DNA of 64,000 bases from Amycolatopsis sp. cg9 (GCF_041346945.1 NZ_CP166850.1:8106501-8170500), one strand, 5' to 3'; shown: positions 47,901 through 57,161, counted from the stretch's first letter. The notes: generated by a model from the sequence alone, not told the origin. Made by a program: numbers and translations.

Positions 47901-50176
47901 GTGGCCTGCTCGGCGGTGATCCAGCCACCGGTCAGGTTCGAGAGGAACGGCAGCGACGGCGCCGACCGCGGCACCGCGGCGACGGCCTCGGTGAACCCGG
48001 CCAGGATCGGGTCCATCATCGGCGAGTGGAAGGCGTGCGAGGTCACCAGTTCCCGGCACTGCACGTCACTCGACTTCAGCAGTGACGCGAAGTCCGCGAC
48101 GGCGCCGGACGGCCCGGCGACGACGCACGTCCCCGGCCCGTTGACCCCGGCGATCGACAGCCCTTCCGGCAGCCGCTTCGCGACGGACTCTTCGTCGAGC
48201 TGGACGGCGAGCATCGCACCGGCGGGCATCGCCTGCATCAGCTCGCCGCGCCGCACGACCAGCCGCACCGCGTCGGCGAGGGTGAACACCCCGGCCACGG
48301 TCGCGGCGACGTACTCCCCGACCGAGTGCCCGAGCATCGCGCCCGGCCGCACGCCCCAGCTGCGCCACAGCCGGGCCAGCGCGTATTCGACCGCGAACAG
48401 CGCGGGCTGGGTGTACCGCGTCTCCCGCAGCTCGGCGTCCCCGCCGCGGCCGAGGACCAGCTCCTTCAGGCCGGGAAGGCCGGACAGCTCGCAGCACTCG
48501 TCGAACGCCGTCGCGAAGACGGGCTCGCTGCGGTACAGCTCGGCACCCATCCCGGCGTACTGCGAACCCTGCCCGGAGAACAGGAACGCCACCTTGAGCT
48601 CACCGGCCTGCGCCGTGGCCAGCCGGCGGGGGTCGCGCAAGCCGTCGACGGCGTCTTCGGAGTCACGGGCGACGACGACCGCGCGGTGCGGGTACTCCGT
48701 CCGCCCCGCGGCGAGGGTGTGCGCGACGTCGGCGAGGTCGAGGTCCACGTCCCCGGCCAGCCGGTCGGCGAGCCGCTCGACCGCGGTGGCCAGGGTCTCC
48801 GGCGTCTTCGCGGACACCCGCAGCAGGTGGGCCGGGTGGGGCCGGCGGTGCCGCCGCGGCGCGGGTGCCTCCTCCAGCACGACGTGGGCGTTGGTGCCGC
48901 CGACGCCGAACGAGCTCACGCCCGCCCGGCGCGGGGTGGCGGCGGCTTCCCACTTGGTCACCGTGGTCGCCGGGTGGAACGGGCTGTTCGGGAAGTCGAT
49001 GCCCGGGTTGGCTTCTTCGTAGTTGATGGTCGGCGGGATGAGCCCGTGCTCCATCGCCAGCACGGTCTTGATCAGCGCGACGACGCCGGCCGCCTGGGAC
49101 AGGTGGCCGATGTTCGACTTCACCGAGCCGATCGCGCACCAGCCGGTGTCCGGGACGCCGTGACCGTACACAGTGGACAGCGAGGTGATCTCGATCGGGT
49201 CGCCCAGCGCGGTTCCGGTGCCGTGCGCCTCGACGTAGCCGATCGTGCGCGGGTCCACCCCGGCCATGCCGACCGCCTGCGCGATGGCCTCGGTCTGCCC
49301 GGCGACGCTCGGCGCCGAGAAGCCGACCTTGGTGGCGCCGTCGTTGTTGATCGCGTTGCCGAGCACGACCGCCCGGATGTGGTCGCCGTCTTCCAGCGCC
49401 TGCGAGAGCCGCTTGACCAGGACGACGCCGACGCCGCTGCTCCACACCGTGCCGTTGGCTCCGGCGTCGAACGCGCGCACGTGCCCGTCCGGTGAGGTGA
49501 AGCCCTCGACGCCCATGTACCCGATGCCGTGCGGCATCTCCAGGTTCACCCCACCGGCCAGTGCCAGGTCGCACTCGCCGTTGCGCAGGGCCTCGCACGC
49601 CAGGTGCACCGCGACCAGCGACGTCGAGCACGCGGTGTGGATCGCGAGGCTCGGGCCGCGCAGGTTCAGCTTGTAGGACACCGACGTCGTCAGGTAGCTC
49701 GGCTGGTTGCCGGTGGACATCCCGATGCCGCCGTGCTGCGAGGCCATCACGCGCTCGTTGCGCAGCAGGTTCTCGATCAGGTAGCCGGTCCGCCCGGTGC
49801 CGCCGTAGACGCCGATCGCGCCGCCGTAGCGGGCCGGGTCGTAGCCGCCGTCGGTCAGCGCCGAGTGGCACGCTTCGAGGAAGACCCGGTGCTGCGGGTC
49901 GGTGATCTCGGCTTCGCGGCTGGTCATGCCGAACAGGTCGGCGTCGAACTCGTCGAAGCCGTCGACCACCGTGGTCGCGTTGACCCAGCTGGGATCGTCC
50001 AAAGTGGCCGGATCGGCACCGCGGGCGAGCAGCTCTTCCCGGCCGGCGGGCTTGATGGACTCGACGCCGTCGACGAGGTTGCGCCAGAACTGCCGGAGGT
50101 CACCGGCACCGGGGACGCGGGCGGCCATGCCGACGATGGCGATGGGTTCGGCGCCCGGTTCGAGGTCGTTCGTCAC
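44918..50176 (-). CDS. Type I PKS KS-AT-KR-DH-ACP
   Basis: A 1752-aa polyketide synthase. KS: Cys183 in HTACSTS, HGTGT, NIGHL. AT: GHSVGEY with Ser618 and HAFHS (about 714), the malonyl-CoA signature. KR: GGTGGIG (about 1102) with SSVTAVSG and DYCAANN, expected active; no LDD motif. DH: HRIAGVPVVPG (about 1343, HxxxGxxxxP). ACP: LGGNSL Ser near 1691. The KR precedes the DH, unusual against the canonical DH-(ER)-KR order. Predicted to add one malonate extender reduced to an alpha,beta-alkene. GTG start overlaps the upstream stop (GTGA) with AGGAG 8 nt before it; gap to the next gene 10 nt. Confidence 0.94.
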   Translation of the reverse strand: MTNDLEPGAEPIAIVGMAARVPGAGDLRQFWRNLVDGVESIKPAGREELLARGADPATLDDPSWVNATTVVDGFDEFDADLFGMTSREAEITDPQHRVFLEACHSALTDGGYDPARYGGAIGVYGGTGRTGYLIENLLRNERVMASQHGGIGMSTGNQPSYLTTSVSYKLNLRGPSLAIHTACSTSLVAVHLACEALRNGECDLALAGGVNLEMPHGIGYMGVEGFTSPDGHVRAFDAGANGTVWSSGVGVVLVKRLSQALEDGDHIRAVVLGNAINNDGATKVGFSAPSVAGQTEAIAQAVGMAGVDPRTIGYVEAHGTGTALGDPIEITSLSTVYGHGVPDTGWCAIGSVKSNIGHLSQAAGVVALIKTVLAMEHGLIPPTINYEEANPGIDFPNSPFHPATTVTKWEAAATPRRAGVSSFGVGGTNAHVVLEEAPAPRRHRRPHPAHLLRVSAKTPETLATAVERLADRLAGDVDLDLADVAHTLAAGRTEYPHRAVVVARDSEDAVDGLRDPRRLATAQAGELKVAFLFSGQGSQYAGMGAELYRSEPVFATAFDECCELSGLPGLKELVLGRGGDAELRETRYTQPALFAVEYALARLWRSWGVRPGAMLGHSVGEYVAATVAGVFTLADAVRLVVRRGELMQAMPAGAMLAVQLDEESVAKRLPEGLSIAGVNGPGTCVVAGPSGAVADFASLLKSSDVQCRELVTSHAFHSPMMDPILAGFTEAVAAVPRSAPSLPFLSNLTGGWITAEQATDPAYWAAHLRQAVRFGDCVRTLFDGGERWALVECGPGHQLAGLARGQVPKGLPAPLPSLPGRTDREGDVETLYAAAGLLWTHGVPVEPTTSGHRVPLPGYPYARKRYWVDPDPKGTLAEPERPSGPLPLDEWFAVPSWRQAGPDLRREPFASCLAFVDGDVLPGLLRAAGVAVTEVRPGDAFTATERGFTVRPGVREDYDELVAALGDRPERVVHAWALDGTETGMAAQERGFFSVLNLVQAWGEPVRIDVLSTGTADVTGSDLTRPEHATLAGIARVLPLEVPGTVVRRIDVETVTAEVVAELFRPAESEVALRRGRRWVLEYTQLAVPEAAPVLREDGRYLITGGTGGIGVTLAEDFALRVRAKLILLTRSGLPPREEWDTCDGTDRAARAIRAIRRMEAAGSVVHVVAADVTDPVRLREVRELAEREFGGLDGIVHAAGLPGGGVTEVKERPVAEAVLAPKIAGTLALASAFADLPMDFVALCSSVTAVSGDFGQVDYCAANNFLDAYARGDHGWRARVVSHDWGGWDEVGMAAEVAAPTTIRSARTKADGPIAHPVLSTRTGEDCHGLVSAAAHWLLDEHRIAGVPVVPGTGHLEIVRAAVEAALPKPGDGHLVELRDVAFLEPFSVPEGTVAEYRVGFDGDGFAVTSRAGGVTKTHVRGSAGWVPAPVTSTVDLDAVRGRTSVLDDGNAFGTGRTSMVTFGPRWAALRTHHVGADEELASLVAPVFDTGWGLHPALLDVATAFGRGRGSGTYLPMSYGRVVVHAPLPASFHSHLRYRDSGGDQVIAADLTLCGDDGRVLVEIEDFVLRRVDEGAVSGGLTAPVAKSTVDSNGIRPVDGAEAFLRALTPGLGGQVVISTRPVRDLFARRVTAEALEETEEVAETVQSQAQDDYVAPRTDLEAEIARQWAEVLGVERVGVDDDFFALGGNSLVAIQLIAQVRKTTGARLAMKTLFESSTVAALAERIEELRTAALSRESAGETTIPKLER

Positions 50177-53100
50177 TGGTGTCGCTCCTGTTCGTGGCCG
50201 GTCGTGCCGGCACTGCGGCGGGGTCTTCTGGACGGGGTGCGCCCCCGGCGGGCGGCGACCCGCTCGGCGGCCCTGGCGAGTTCCGGGCTGGGCGCGGCCC
50301 CCGCGTGGAGGTGGGTGGCGAGGGCGCGGACGGTGGGGTGGGTGAACAGGTCGACCATCGGGATGCGGCGGCCGAGCCGGGCGGTGACCTCGGCGTGCAC
50401 CTTGGCCAGCGCGAGGGAATGCCCGCCGACGTCGAAGAAGTTGTCGGTCACCCGGACGGCGTCGAGGCCGAGCACTTCCCGCCAGGTCGCGGCGATCAGC
50501 GCCTCGGTGGCCGCCAGCGCGGCCGGGTCGGCGACCGGCGCCGGCTCGGCTTCCGGCCGCGCGGCCGCTTCCGGCGCGGCCGCGCGGACCGAGGCCCGCG
50601 GGAGTTCCGGCGCGCACGCCCCGGCCGGCCGGTCCGGCTCGGCGACCAGCGCCGCGAGGAGCGCGGTGAAGTCCTCGGCGAGTGCCGCCATCCGGGCCGC
50701 GTCGAACAGGTCCGGGTTGTACAGCAGCTCGACGCCGTGCTCGAGGACGTAGACCGTCAGGTCGAACGGCGAACCGGGCTTCTCGACCGGCACCCACGTC
50801 CCCCGCACCCCGGGCAGGTCGAGCCGGGGTTCGGTGAAGCCGAGGACGTTGACCATCACCTGCACCAGCGGCGCCCGCGACGGGTCGCGGGGCACGCCGA
50901 GCGCGCCGACGAGCCGGTCGATCGGGGCCGCCGGGTGCGCGGTGGCGGCCAGCAGCTCGGCGCCGCCGCGGCGCACGAGCGTGGCGAAGTCCGCGTCCCC
51001 GCCGCGCAGCCGCACCGGGACGATGTCCACGAAGAACCCGGCGACGTCCTGGGTTTCGGCCAGCTGCCGGTCCGCGACGACGGTCGCGACCAGGTGGTCG
51101 TCCCCGCCGGTCAGCCGCCGCAGCAGCTGCCCGAACGCGGCCAGCACCACGCCCGCGCGGGTGGTCCCGGTGCGGGTGGCCAGCGCCCCGACGGCCTCGG
51201 TGACGCCGTCGGGGAAGGCCTGGTGGCGGGTCGCGCCGCGGTAGGTCTGCACGGCCGGGCGCGGCCGGTCCCGCGGCAAGTCCACTGTGGACGGCGCGCC
51301 CGCGAGGTGGCCGGCCCACCAGTCGAGGTCGACGGCTTCGCGGCGGCGGTCGCGGTCGGCGCGCCACACCGCGTAGTCCGCATAGGACACCGGCAGCGGC
51401 GGGAGGGGCTCGCCGCGGTAGGCCGCGGTGAGGTCGGCGCAGAGCAGTTCTCGTGACCAGCCGTCGAACACGGCGTGGTGCAACGTGAAGCCGAGCACGT
51501 GGTCCTCGGGCCCCAGCTCGTAGAGCCGCACGCGCCACGGCGGTTCGCGGTCGAGCCGCACGGGCGCCGCCGCGTCGGCGGCCAGCCGGGCACCGACGGC
51601 GGCTTCGGTCAGCGCGACCACCGGCAGCTCGACGTCGCTCGGTGGCGAGCACTCCGCCCGCGGGACCCCGTCGACCGGCCGGATCCGCCAGCGCAGCACG
51701 TCGTGCCGCTCGGCCACCGCGCGCAAGGCCACGCGCAGGGTGCCGACGTCGAGCGGCCCGGTCAGCCGGAACGCCATCGCGATGTTGTACGGCGCCGCGT
51801 CCGGGGCGAGCTGGTCGAGGAACCACAGCCGCCGCTGCGGCGGGGACAGCGCGGGCGCGTGGCCGGTGGTCAGGCCCGGACCGGTCAGCGGCGCGGCCGC
51901 GGCCACCCGCCGGGTCAGCTCCTCGAGCGTCCGGCCCGCGAAGACGTCTTCGACCGACACGTCCGCGGCGAGGTCCTTCCGCAACGCGGCGACCAGCCGC
52001 ATCGCCGCGATCGAGTCGCCACCGGAGCGCAGGAAGTCCGCTCCGGCACCCGCCCCGAGCACCCGCCGCCACACCTCGGCGACCGGCGAGCCGCCCAGAT
52101 CCTCGACCGGTTCGTCTTCGGCGAGCGCGCGCAACCCGGGCCGGTCCACCTTCCCGGTAACGGGGTTGACCGGCAGCACGTCCAGCCGCCGGAGCACGGC
52201 CGGGCGCATGGCTTCGGTGAGCCGCTCCCCCGCGTACGCGAGCAGGTCCACATCGGACGGTGCCGACGCCGGGCTGAGGAACGCGACCAGCCGGGTGCCG
52301 CCCGGACCGGGCACGGCTTCGACGGCGACGGCGCCGACGTCCGGGTGGGCGCCCAGCGCGGCCTCGACTTCGCCGAGCTCGATGCGCTGCCCGCGGATCT
52401 TCACCTGCCGGTCGGCGCGCCCGGCGAACTCCAGCCTGCCGTCGAAGCGGAGCCGGGCCAGGTCGCCGGTGCGGTAGAGCCGTTCCCCCGGCAGGAACGG
52501 GTCCTCGACGAACTTCCGCGCGGTCAGCTCCGGGCTGCCGAGGTACCCCGCGGCGAGACCGGGTCCGCCGACGACCAGCTCGCCGACCTCGCCCGGCGGG
52601 ACGGGCCGCAGCTCGTCGTCGACGACGTGCGCGCGGTGCTGCGGCGTCGGTGTGCCGAGCGGCAGCGGGTCGGCGGGCACGCCGGTCACCTCGTCGGTGA
52701 CCACGACGACGGTGGTCTCGGTCGGGCCGTAGACGTGGAAGAACCGGCGGCCGGGCAGCCAGCGGGCGGCCAGCTCGGCGGGCACCGGCTCGCCGCCGCA
52801 GGCCACGGTCCGCCAGCCGGGCACGTCGGCCGGGTCCAGGAGGGACAGCAGCGTCGGGGTGATGAACCCCCAGTCGACGTCGTGCTCGACGATGAACCGG
52901 CGCAGCCGTTCCGGGTCGGCCCGGTCGGCCGTGCCGGCCAGCTGCACCGAGCCGCCGACCGACAGCGGCACGAAGACGTCCATCGTGAACGCGTCGAACC
53001 CGAGCGAGGAGATGCCGAGCGTCCGGGTGCCGGGGCCGACGCCGAGCCGGCCGGCGAACCCGGTGACGAACGCGACGATGTTGCGGTGGCTGGTGAGCAC

Positions 53101-53607
53101 GCCCTTGGGCCGGCCGGTCGAGCCGGAGGTGTAGAGCACGTGCGCGGTCGTGTCCGGGGTGGCCGGGCAGCTGCCGGGTGCGGCGGGCGGCGGGACGTCG
53201 ATCCCCCGTTGCTCCCCGAATTCCGCGACCGCGGCGTCCCCGACGACGAGGGAGACCCCGGCGTCGGCGGCGATCGCGGTCAGCCGGGCGCGCGGCCCGC
53301 CCGGGTCGAGCGGGACGTAGCTGCCACCGGACAGCAGGACCCCGAGCACGGTGCTGACGAGCGCGGGCGTCCGGTGGGCGCACACCCCGACGCGGGTCTC
53401 CGGGCCGGCCCCCCGCTCGCGCAGGGCGGCCGCGACACCCCAGGCCGCGGCGACGAGCTCAGCGTAGGTCAGCCGGGTGGCACCCTGCCGCACGGCGAGC
53501 GCGTCCGGCGTCTTCGCGGCCTGCGCCAGGACGAGCCCGGCGACCGTGGTGTCCGGGTGGGACAGCGGCGGGCCGTGCGTGCCCGCGACGGGCAGCGTGT
53601 CGGTCAC
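50173..53607 (-). CDS. NRPS A-PCP-C-PCP
   Basis: A 1144-aa protein with an uncommon order. A domain (about 20-485): LYTSGSTGRPKG; code D-A-M-F-V-C-V-V-V-K, hydrophobic but not matched to a known substrate. PCP1 Ser532 in SGGDSIAA. C domain (about 565-980) with HHAVFDGW near 710. PCP2 Ser1064 in VGGHSLA. There is no A domain for PCP2, so it must be loaded in trans or be a chain acceptor. GGGGAG 6 nt before the GTG gives its own ribosome site. It follows the A-PCP-KS gene by 57 nt. Confidence 0.93.
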   Translation of the reverse strand: MTDTLPVAGTHGPPLSHPDTTVAGLVLAQAAKTPDALAVRQGATRLTYAELVAAAWGVAAALRERGAGPETRVGVCAHRTPALVSTVLGVLLSGGSYVPLDPGGPRARLTAIAADAGVSLVVGDAAVAEFGEQRGIDVPPPAAPGSCPATPDTTAHVLYTSGSTGRPKGVLTSHRNIVAFVTGFAGRLGVGPGTRTLGISSLGFDAFTMDVFVPLSVGGSVQLAGTADRADPERLRRFIVEHDVDWGFITPTLLSLLDPADVPGWRTVACGGEPVPAELAARWLPGRRFFHVYGPTETTVVVVTDEVTGVPADPLPLGTPTPQHRAHVVDDELRPVPPGEVGELVVGGPGLAAGYLGSPELTARKFVEDPFLPGERLYRTGDLARLRFDGRLEFAGRADRQVKIRGQRIELGEVEAALGAHPDVGAVAVEAVPGPGGTRLVAFLSPASAPSDVDLLAYAGERLTEAMRPAVLRRLDVLPVNPVTGKVDRPGLRALAEDEPVEDLGGSPVAEVWRRVLGAGAGADFLRSGGDSIAAMRLVAALRKDLAADVSVEDVFAGRTLEELTRRVAAAAPLTGPGLTTGHAPALSPPQRRLWFLDQLAPDAAPYNIAMAFRLTGPLDVGTLRVALRAVAERHDVLRWRIRPVDGVPRAECSPPSDVELPVVALTEAAVGARLAADAAAPVRLDREPPWRVRLYELGPEDHVLGFTLHHAVFDGWSRELLCADLTAAYRGEPLPPLPVSYADYAVWRADRDRRREAVDLDWWAGHLAGAPSTVDLPRDRPRPAVQTYRGATRHQAFPDGVTEAVGALATRTGTTRAGVVLAAFGQLLRRLTGGDDHLVATVVADRQLAETQDVAGFFVDIVPVRLRGGDADFATLVRRGGAELLAATAHPAAPIDRLVGALGVPRDPSRAPLVQVMVNVLGFTEPRLDLPGVRGTWVPVEKPGSPFDLTVYVLEHGVELLYNPDLFDAARMAALAEDFTALLAALVAEPDRPAGACAPELPRASVRAAAPEAAARPEAEPAPVADPAALAATEALIAATWREVLGLDAVRVTDNFFDVGGHSLALAKVHAEVTARLGRRIPMVDLFTHPTVRALATHLHAGAAPSPELARAAERVAARRGRTPSRRPRRSAGTTGHEQERHQ

Positions 53608-53664
53608 GAAGAACTCCCCAGTTCGGCCCGGCCGCGGTGGCGGCCGGGTGGTCGTGCGTGCGGC

Positions 53665-56600
53665 TCACGGGCGGTGTCCCGGAACCGGCGGGTCGATCCA
53701 GTACCTGGCGCGCTGGAACCGGTAGCCGGGCAGCGGCACCCGGCCCGGCTGCGCGCCGTCGTGGCGGGCGGCCCAGTCGACGTCGGCGCCGCCGGCCCAG
53801 CGGAGCGCCAGTTCCCGCGCGGCACCGGGCGGCCCGGTGACGTCGCCGCCCTCGGCCAAGAGGGTGCCGAGGGCTTCGACGGCTTCGACGGCGGTCGACG
53901 CGACCACGGCCGCGCGGCAGGCGAACTCCCGGCGTCCCACCGCGAGGGTGTAGGCGGTGTCGGCGAGGTCCGGCGGGTCGGCGGCGAGCCGGTCCCGCAG
54001 CACGGAAAGGGCCTGGCGCAAGGCTTCCGGGTCCCGCGCCGACACCGGCAGGACGTGCGGGCCCGCCGCCGTCACGCGCGGGCCGGGCGCCGGTGCTTCT
54101 TCGACGACGACGTGGACGTTCGTGCCGCCCAGGCCGAACGCACTGACCCCGGCCACCCGGCGGGGCGCGTCAGGCCAGTCGGTGGCCTTGACCGGCACGA
54201 AGCACGGGCCACCGGCCAGGTCGACCTCCGGGTGCGGCGCGGTGAAGTGCAGGTTCGGCGGGATCACGCCGTGGCGCACCGCAAGCACGGCCTTGATCAG
54301 CCCGGCCACCCCGGCGGCCGCGTCGAGGTGCCCGATGTTCGTCTTGACCGAGCCGAGCGCGCACGTCCCGGGCGGGACGTCGCGGTACACCCGGTTGAGC
54401 GCGGCGACCTCGATCGCGTCGCCCAGCGGCGTGCCGCTGCCGTGCGCCTCGATCAGCCCCACCTCGGCCGGGTCGACCTCGGCCACGGCCAGCGCCTCCG
54501 CGATCGCGGCCGCCTGGCCCGCCGGGCTCGGCACGGCGTACCCGGCGCGGTCGGCGCCGTCGTTGGTCATCGCCCAGCCGGGCAGCACGGCGTGGATGTG
54601 GTCGCGGTCGGCGAGCGCGTCCGACAGCCGCCGCAGCACCACGACCCCGGCGCCGGAACCGAACCCGGCCCCGTCGGCCGCCGCGTCGAACGAGCGGCAG
54701 CGGCCGTCCGCCGACGCGAGGCCACCGGCGCGGTACCGCGGCCACGTGACGCTCACGCCACCCGCGATCGCCAGGTCGCAGCGGTATTCGGCGAGGCTCT
54801 GCGCGGCCAGGCCGACCGCGGCGAGCGAGCTGGAACACGCACTTTGGACGGCGACCGCGGGCCCGGTCAGCCCGAGCCGGTAGGCGACCTGGCCGGGCAG
54901 GTGGTCGGGGAGCTGGCGGCCGGGCAGCCGGCCCTCCCAGTCGTCCGGGTCGACCTCGCCGGTCACCGCGGGGTTCCCGAAGAGGTGGAAGAGGAAGTAC
55001 CGGTTGACCCCGGCGGCGGTGAACACCCCGACCGGGCCGGTCTCCCGCGCCGGATCGCGGCCCGCGTCCTCCAGCGCGCGCCACGCGGTCTCCAGGAACA
55101 GGCGGTGCTGCGGGTCGGTGCGCGCCGCTTCCTCCGCGGTGAACCCGAAGAACCCGGCGTCGAAGTCCTCGACGCCGTCGAGGCGGCCGCCGGCCCGCAC
55201 GTGCGCGGGGTCGGCGCGCAGGCCGGACCCGATGCCGAGCGCGGCCAGCTCGTCGTCGGTGTAGTCGTGGACCGCGTCGGCGCCCGCGCAGAGGTTCCAC
55301 CAGAACGCGTCGGCGTCCGGCGCGCCGGGGAACCGGCAGGCGAGCCCGACGACGGCGATCAGGTCGCTGCCCGGCTCGTCCTCCCCGGGTTCGGCGACCG
55401 CGGCACGGGGACCGTCCGAAGTGGCCGGTTCCAGGTACGCGGCCTGCGCCGCGACCGTCGGGTGCTCCAGCAGGCCGAGCAGCGGAACGTCCACGCCGGA
55501 CTCCGCGGACAGCCGTTGCTGGACCCGGCCCAGCAGCAGGGAGTGCCCGCCGACGTCGAAGAAGGCGTCCTCGGTGCCGAACCCGTCGTACCCCAGCACG
55601 GCGGACCAGATCGCGTGCACCCGCCGCTGCGCCGCGGTCATCGGCCCGGCCGGGACGGGCGCGGGCGGGCGCGGATCCGGAAGCGCTTCCTCGTCGAGTT
55701 TTCCGGTGACGGTGAGCGGGAACGCCGGGACGGCGACGACCGCGGACGGTACCGAATGCCCGGGCAGCACGTCGGCCAGCGCGGCCCGCAGCGCCGCACC
55801 GTCGGTTTCCCCGGCCGGCACGACGTAGGCGAGCAGCTCGCCGTCCCGCACGACGGCGCGGGCTTCCGCGACCCCCGGCTGTTCGCCGAGGCGGGCTTCG
55901 ACCTCGGTCAGCTCGACCCGGAACCCGCGCACCTTCACCTGCCGGTCGAGGCGGCCCAGGCAGACGGTGTTCCCGTCCGGCCGGACTTCGCCGAGGTCGC
56001 CGGTGCGGTAGCTGCGGACGCCGTCGCCGGTGGTGCCGAACGCCGGGCCCGGCTGGTCGAAGTAGCCGTCGACCAGGTACTCGCCGCTGACTTCGAGCTC
56101 GCCGCCGTCGAGCACGGTGAGCGCGTAGCCGGGCAGCGCGGTGCCGATCGGCAGCGGGCCGGTGGCGTCGGCGGGAACGTCGGCGGCGGTCAGCCGGTAC
56201 TGCGCGGCGAAGGTCACCTCGGTCGCGCCGTACCCGTTGACGTACACGCAGCCGGCGGCGAAGCGGCCGCGGCGGACGTCGGCGTAGGTGGCCTGCTCGC
56301 CGCCCAGCAGGACGGTCCGCACCGACGGCAGGTCGCCGTCGAGCGCGTCCAGGAGGTAGCGGTAGACCGTCGGTGTCGAGTGGTAGACGGTGACCTGGTG
56401 CCGCGCGAGCTCGCGCGCGGCGTGGGCGACGCCGTGGGCGCGGACGTCCACCGGCACCACGGCGGCGCCGGTCAGCAGCGCCGGGTAGAGGTCCGGGATC
56501 GCGGCGTCGAAGCCGAAGGAAGCCAGCAGGCTGAGCCGGTCGGCGGCGGTGATGCCGAGCGTCGCGATCTGGTTGTCGACCACGTGCAGCAGGTTGCGGT

Positions 56601-57096
56601 GGGTCTGCGCGACCGCCTTCGGCGTGCCGGTCGACCCGGAGGTGAACAGCACGTAGGCCGGCGCGCCCGGATCCGGGTCGGGCACCGGCAACGGCGCGGT
56701 GTCCGGACCGGACCGCACGACCCGCGCGGAAGCGGTGCGGCACAACGCTTCCGCCAGGTCGAGGTGCCCGGGATCGGCGAGCACGGCCGACACGCGGGCC
56801 GCCGCGACCTGGTGGGCGAGGCGGTCCCGCGGGAACGTCGGGTCGAGCGGGACGTACGCGCAGCCCGCGGCCAGGGTGCCGAGGATCGCGGCGATCGCGG
56901 CGGTCCCGTGCCCGGTGAGCACGCCGACGAACTCACCCGGCCGGACCCCGGCGTCGAGCAGCCGGGCGGCGTGCCCGCCGGCCAGCCCGGCCAGCCGCGC
57001 GTAGCTCACCGCCGAGTCGTGCTCGACGACCGCGATCCGGTCGGGCGACTGCCCCGCGATTCCCGCGAAACGTCTGATGCAGCCGTCTTGCGTCAT
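53665..57096 (-). CDS. Loading protein A-PCP-KS (KS without AT)
   Basis: A 1143-aa first core gene. A domain (about 10-480): LFTSGSTGTPKAVAQTHRN; residues D-A-P-H-L-G-G-F-A-K, unusual with Pro at position 239, substrate unknown. PCP Ser519 in VGGHSLL. KS (about 560-980): Cys754 in QSACSSS, EAHGSGT, NIGHLD, apparently active. After the KS the sequence goes straight to a post-AT linker (VPLPGYRFQRARYWID), with no AT or ACP, as if the AT had been deleted. The extender must be supplied in trans. ATG 57096 overlaps the stop of a 22-codon upstream frame and has no close ribosome site of its own. Confidence 0.9.
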   Translation of the reverse strand: MTQDGCIRRFAGIAGQSPDRIAVVEHDSAVSYARLAGLAGGHAARLLDAGVRPGEFVGVLTGHGTAAIAAILGTLAAGCAYVPLDPTFPRDRLAHQVAAARVSAVLADPGHLDLAEALCRTASARVVRSGPDTAPLPVPDPDPGAPAYVLFTSGSTGTPKAVAQTHRNLLHVVDNQIATLGITAADRLSLLASFGFDAAIPDLYPALLTGAAVVPVDVRAHGVAHAARELARHQVTVYHSTPTVYRYLLDALDGDLPSVRTVLLGGEQATYADVRRGRFAAGCVYVNGYGATEVTFAAQYRLTAADVPADATGPLPIGTALPGYALTVLDGGELEVSGEYLVDGYFDQPGPAFGTTGDGVRSYRTGDLGEVRPDGNTVCLGRLDRQVKVRGFRVELTEVEARLGEQPGVAEARAVVRDGELLAYVVPAGETDGAALRAALADVLPGHSVPSAVVAVPAFPLTVTGKLDEEALPDPRPPAPVPAGPMTAAQRRVHAIWSAVLGYDGFGTEDAFFDVGGHSLLLGRVQQRLSAESGVDVPLLGLLEHPTVAAQAAYLEPATSDGPRAAVAEPGEDEPGSDLIAVVGLACRFPGAPDADAFWWNLCAGADAVHDYTDDELAALGIGSGLRADPAHVRAGGRLDGVEDFDAGFFGFTAEEAARTDPQHRLFLETAWRALEDAGRDPARETGPVGVFTAAGVNRYFLFHLFGNPAVTGEVDPDDWEGRLPGRQLPDHLPGQVAYRLGLTGPAVAVQSACSSSLAAVGLAAQSLAEYRCDLAIAGGVSVTWPRYRAGGLASADGRCRSFDAAADGAGFGSGAGVVVLRRLSDALADRDHIHAVLPGWAMTNDGADRAGYAVPSPAGQAAAIAEALAVAEVDPAEVGLIEAHGSGTPLGDAIEVAALNRVYRDVPPGTCALGSVKTNIGHLDAAAGVAGLIKAVLAVRHGVIPPNLHFTAPHPEVDLAGGPCFVPVKATDWPDAPRRVAGVSAFGLGGTNVHVVVEEAPAPGPRVTAAGPHVLPVSARDPEALRQALSVLRDRLAADPPDLADTAYTLAVGRREFACRAAVVASTAVEAVEALGTLLAEGGDVTGPPGAARELALRWAGGADVDWAARHDGAQPGRVPLPGYRFQRARYWIDPPVPGHRP

Positions 57097-57161
57097 CGCC
57101 GGGTGTCGGCTCCCGACGGCGAATGGGCGCGCGGAAACCACGGCGGTGACGTCGACTTCAT
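57093..57161 (-). CDS. Possible 22-aa leader peptide of the NRPS/PKS operon
   Basis: ATG 57161 with GGGGAG ending 4 nt upstream opens a 22-codon frame (MKSTSPPWFPRAHSPSGADT, then RR) whose TGA overlaps the ATG of the A-PCP-KS gene (ATGA). The main gene lacks a close ribosome site, so translation of this frame may deliver ribosomes to it. It could equally be chance; no homologue is known to me. Confidence 0.4.
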   Translation of the reverse strand: MKSTSPPWFPRAHSPSGADTRR

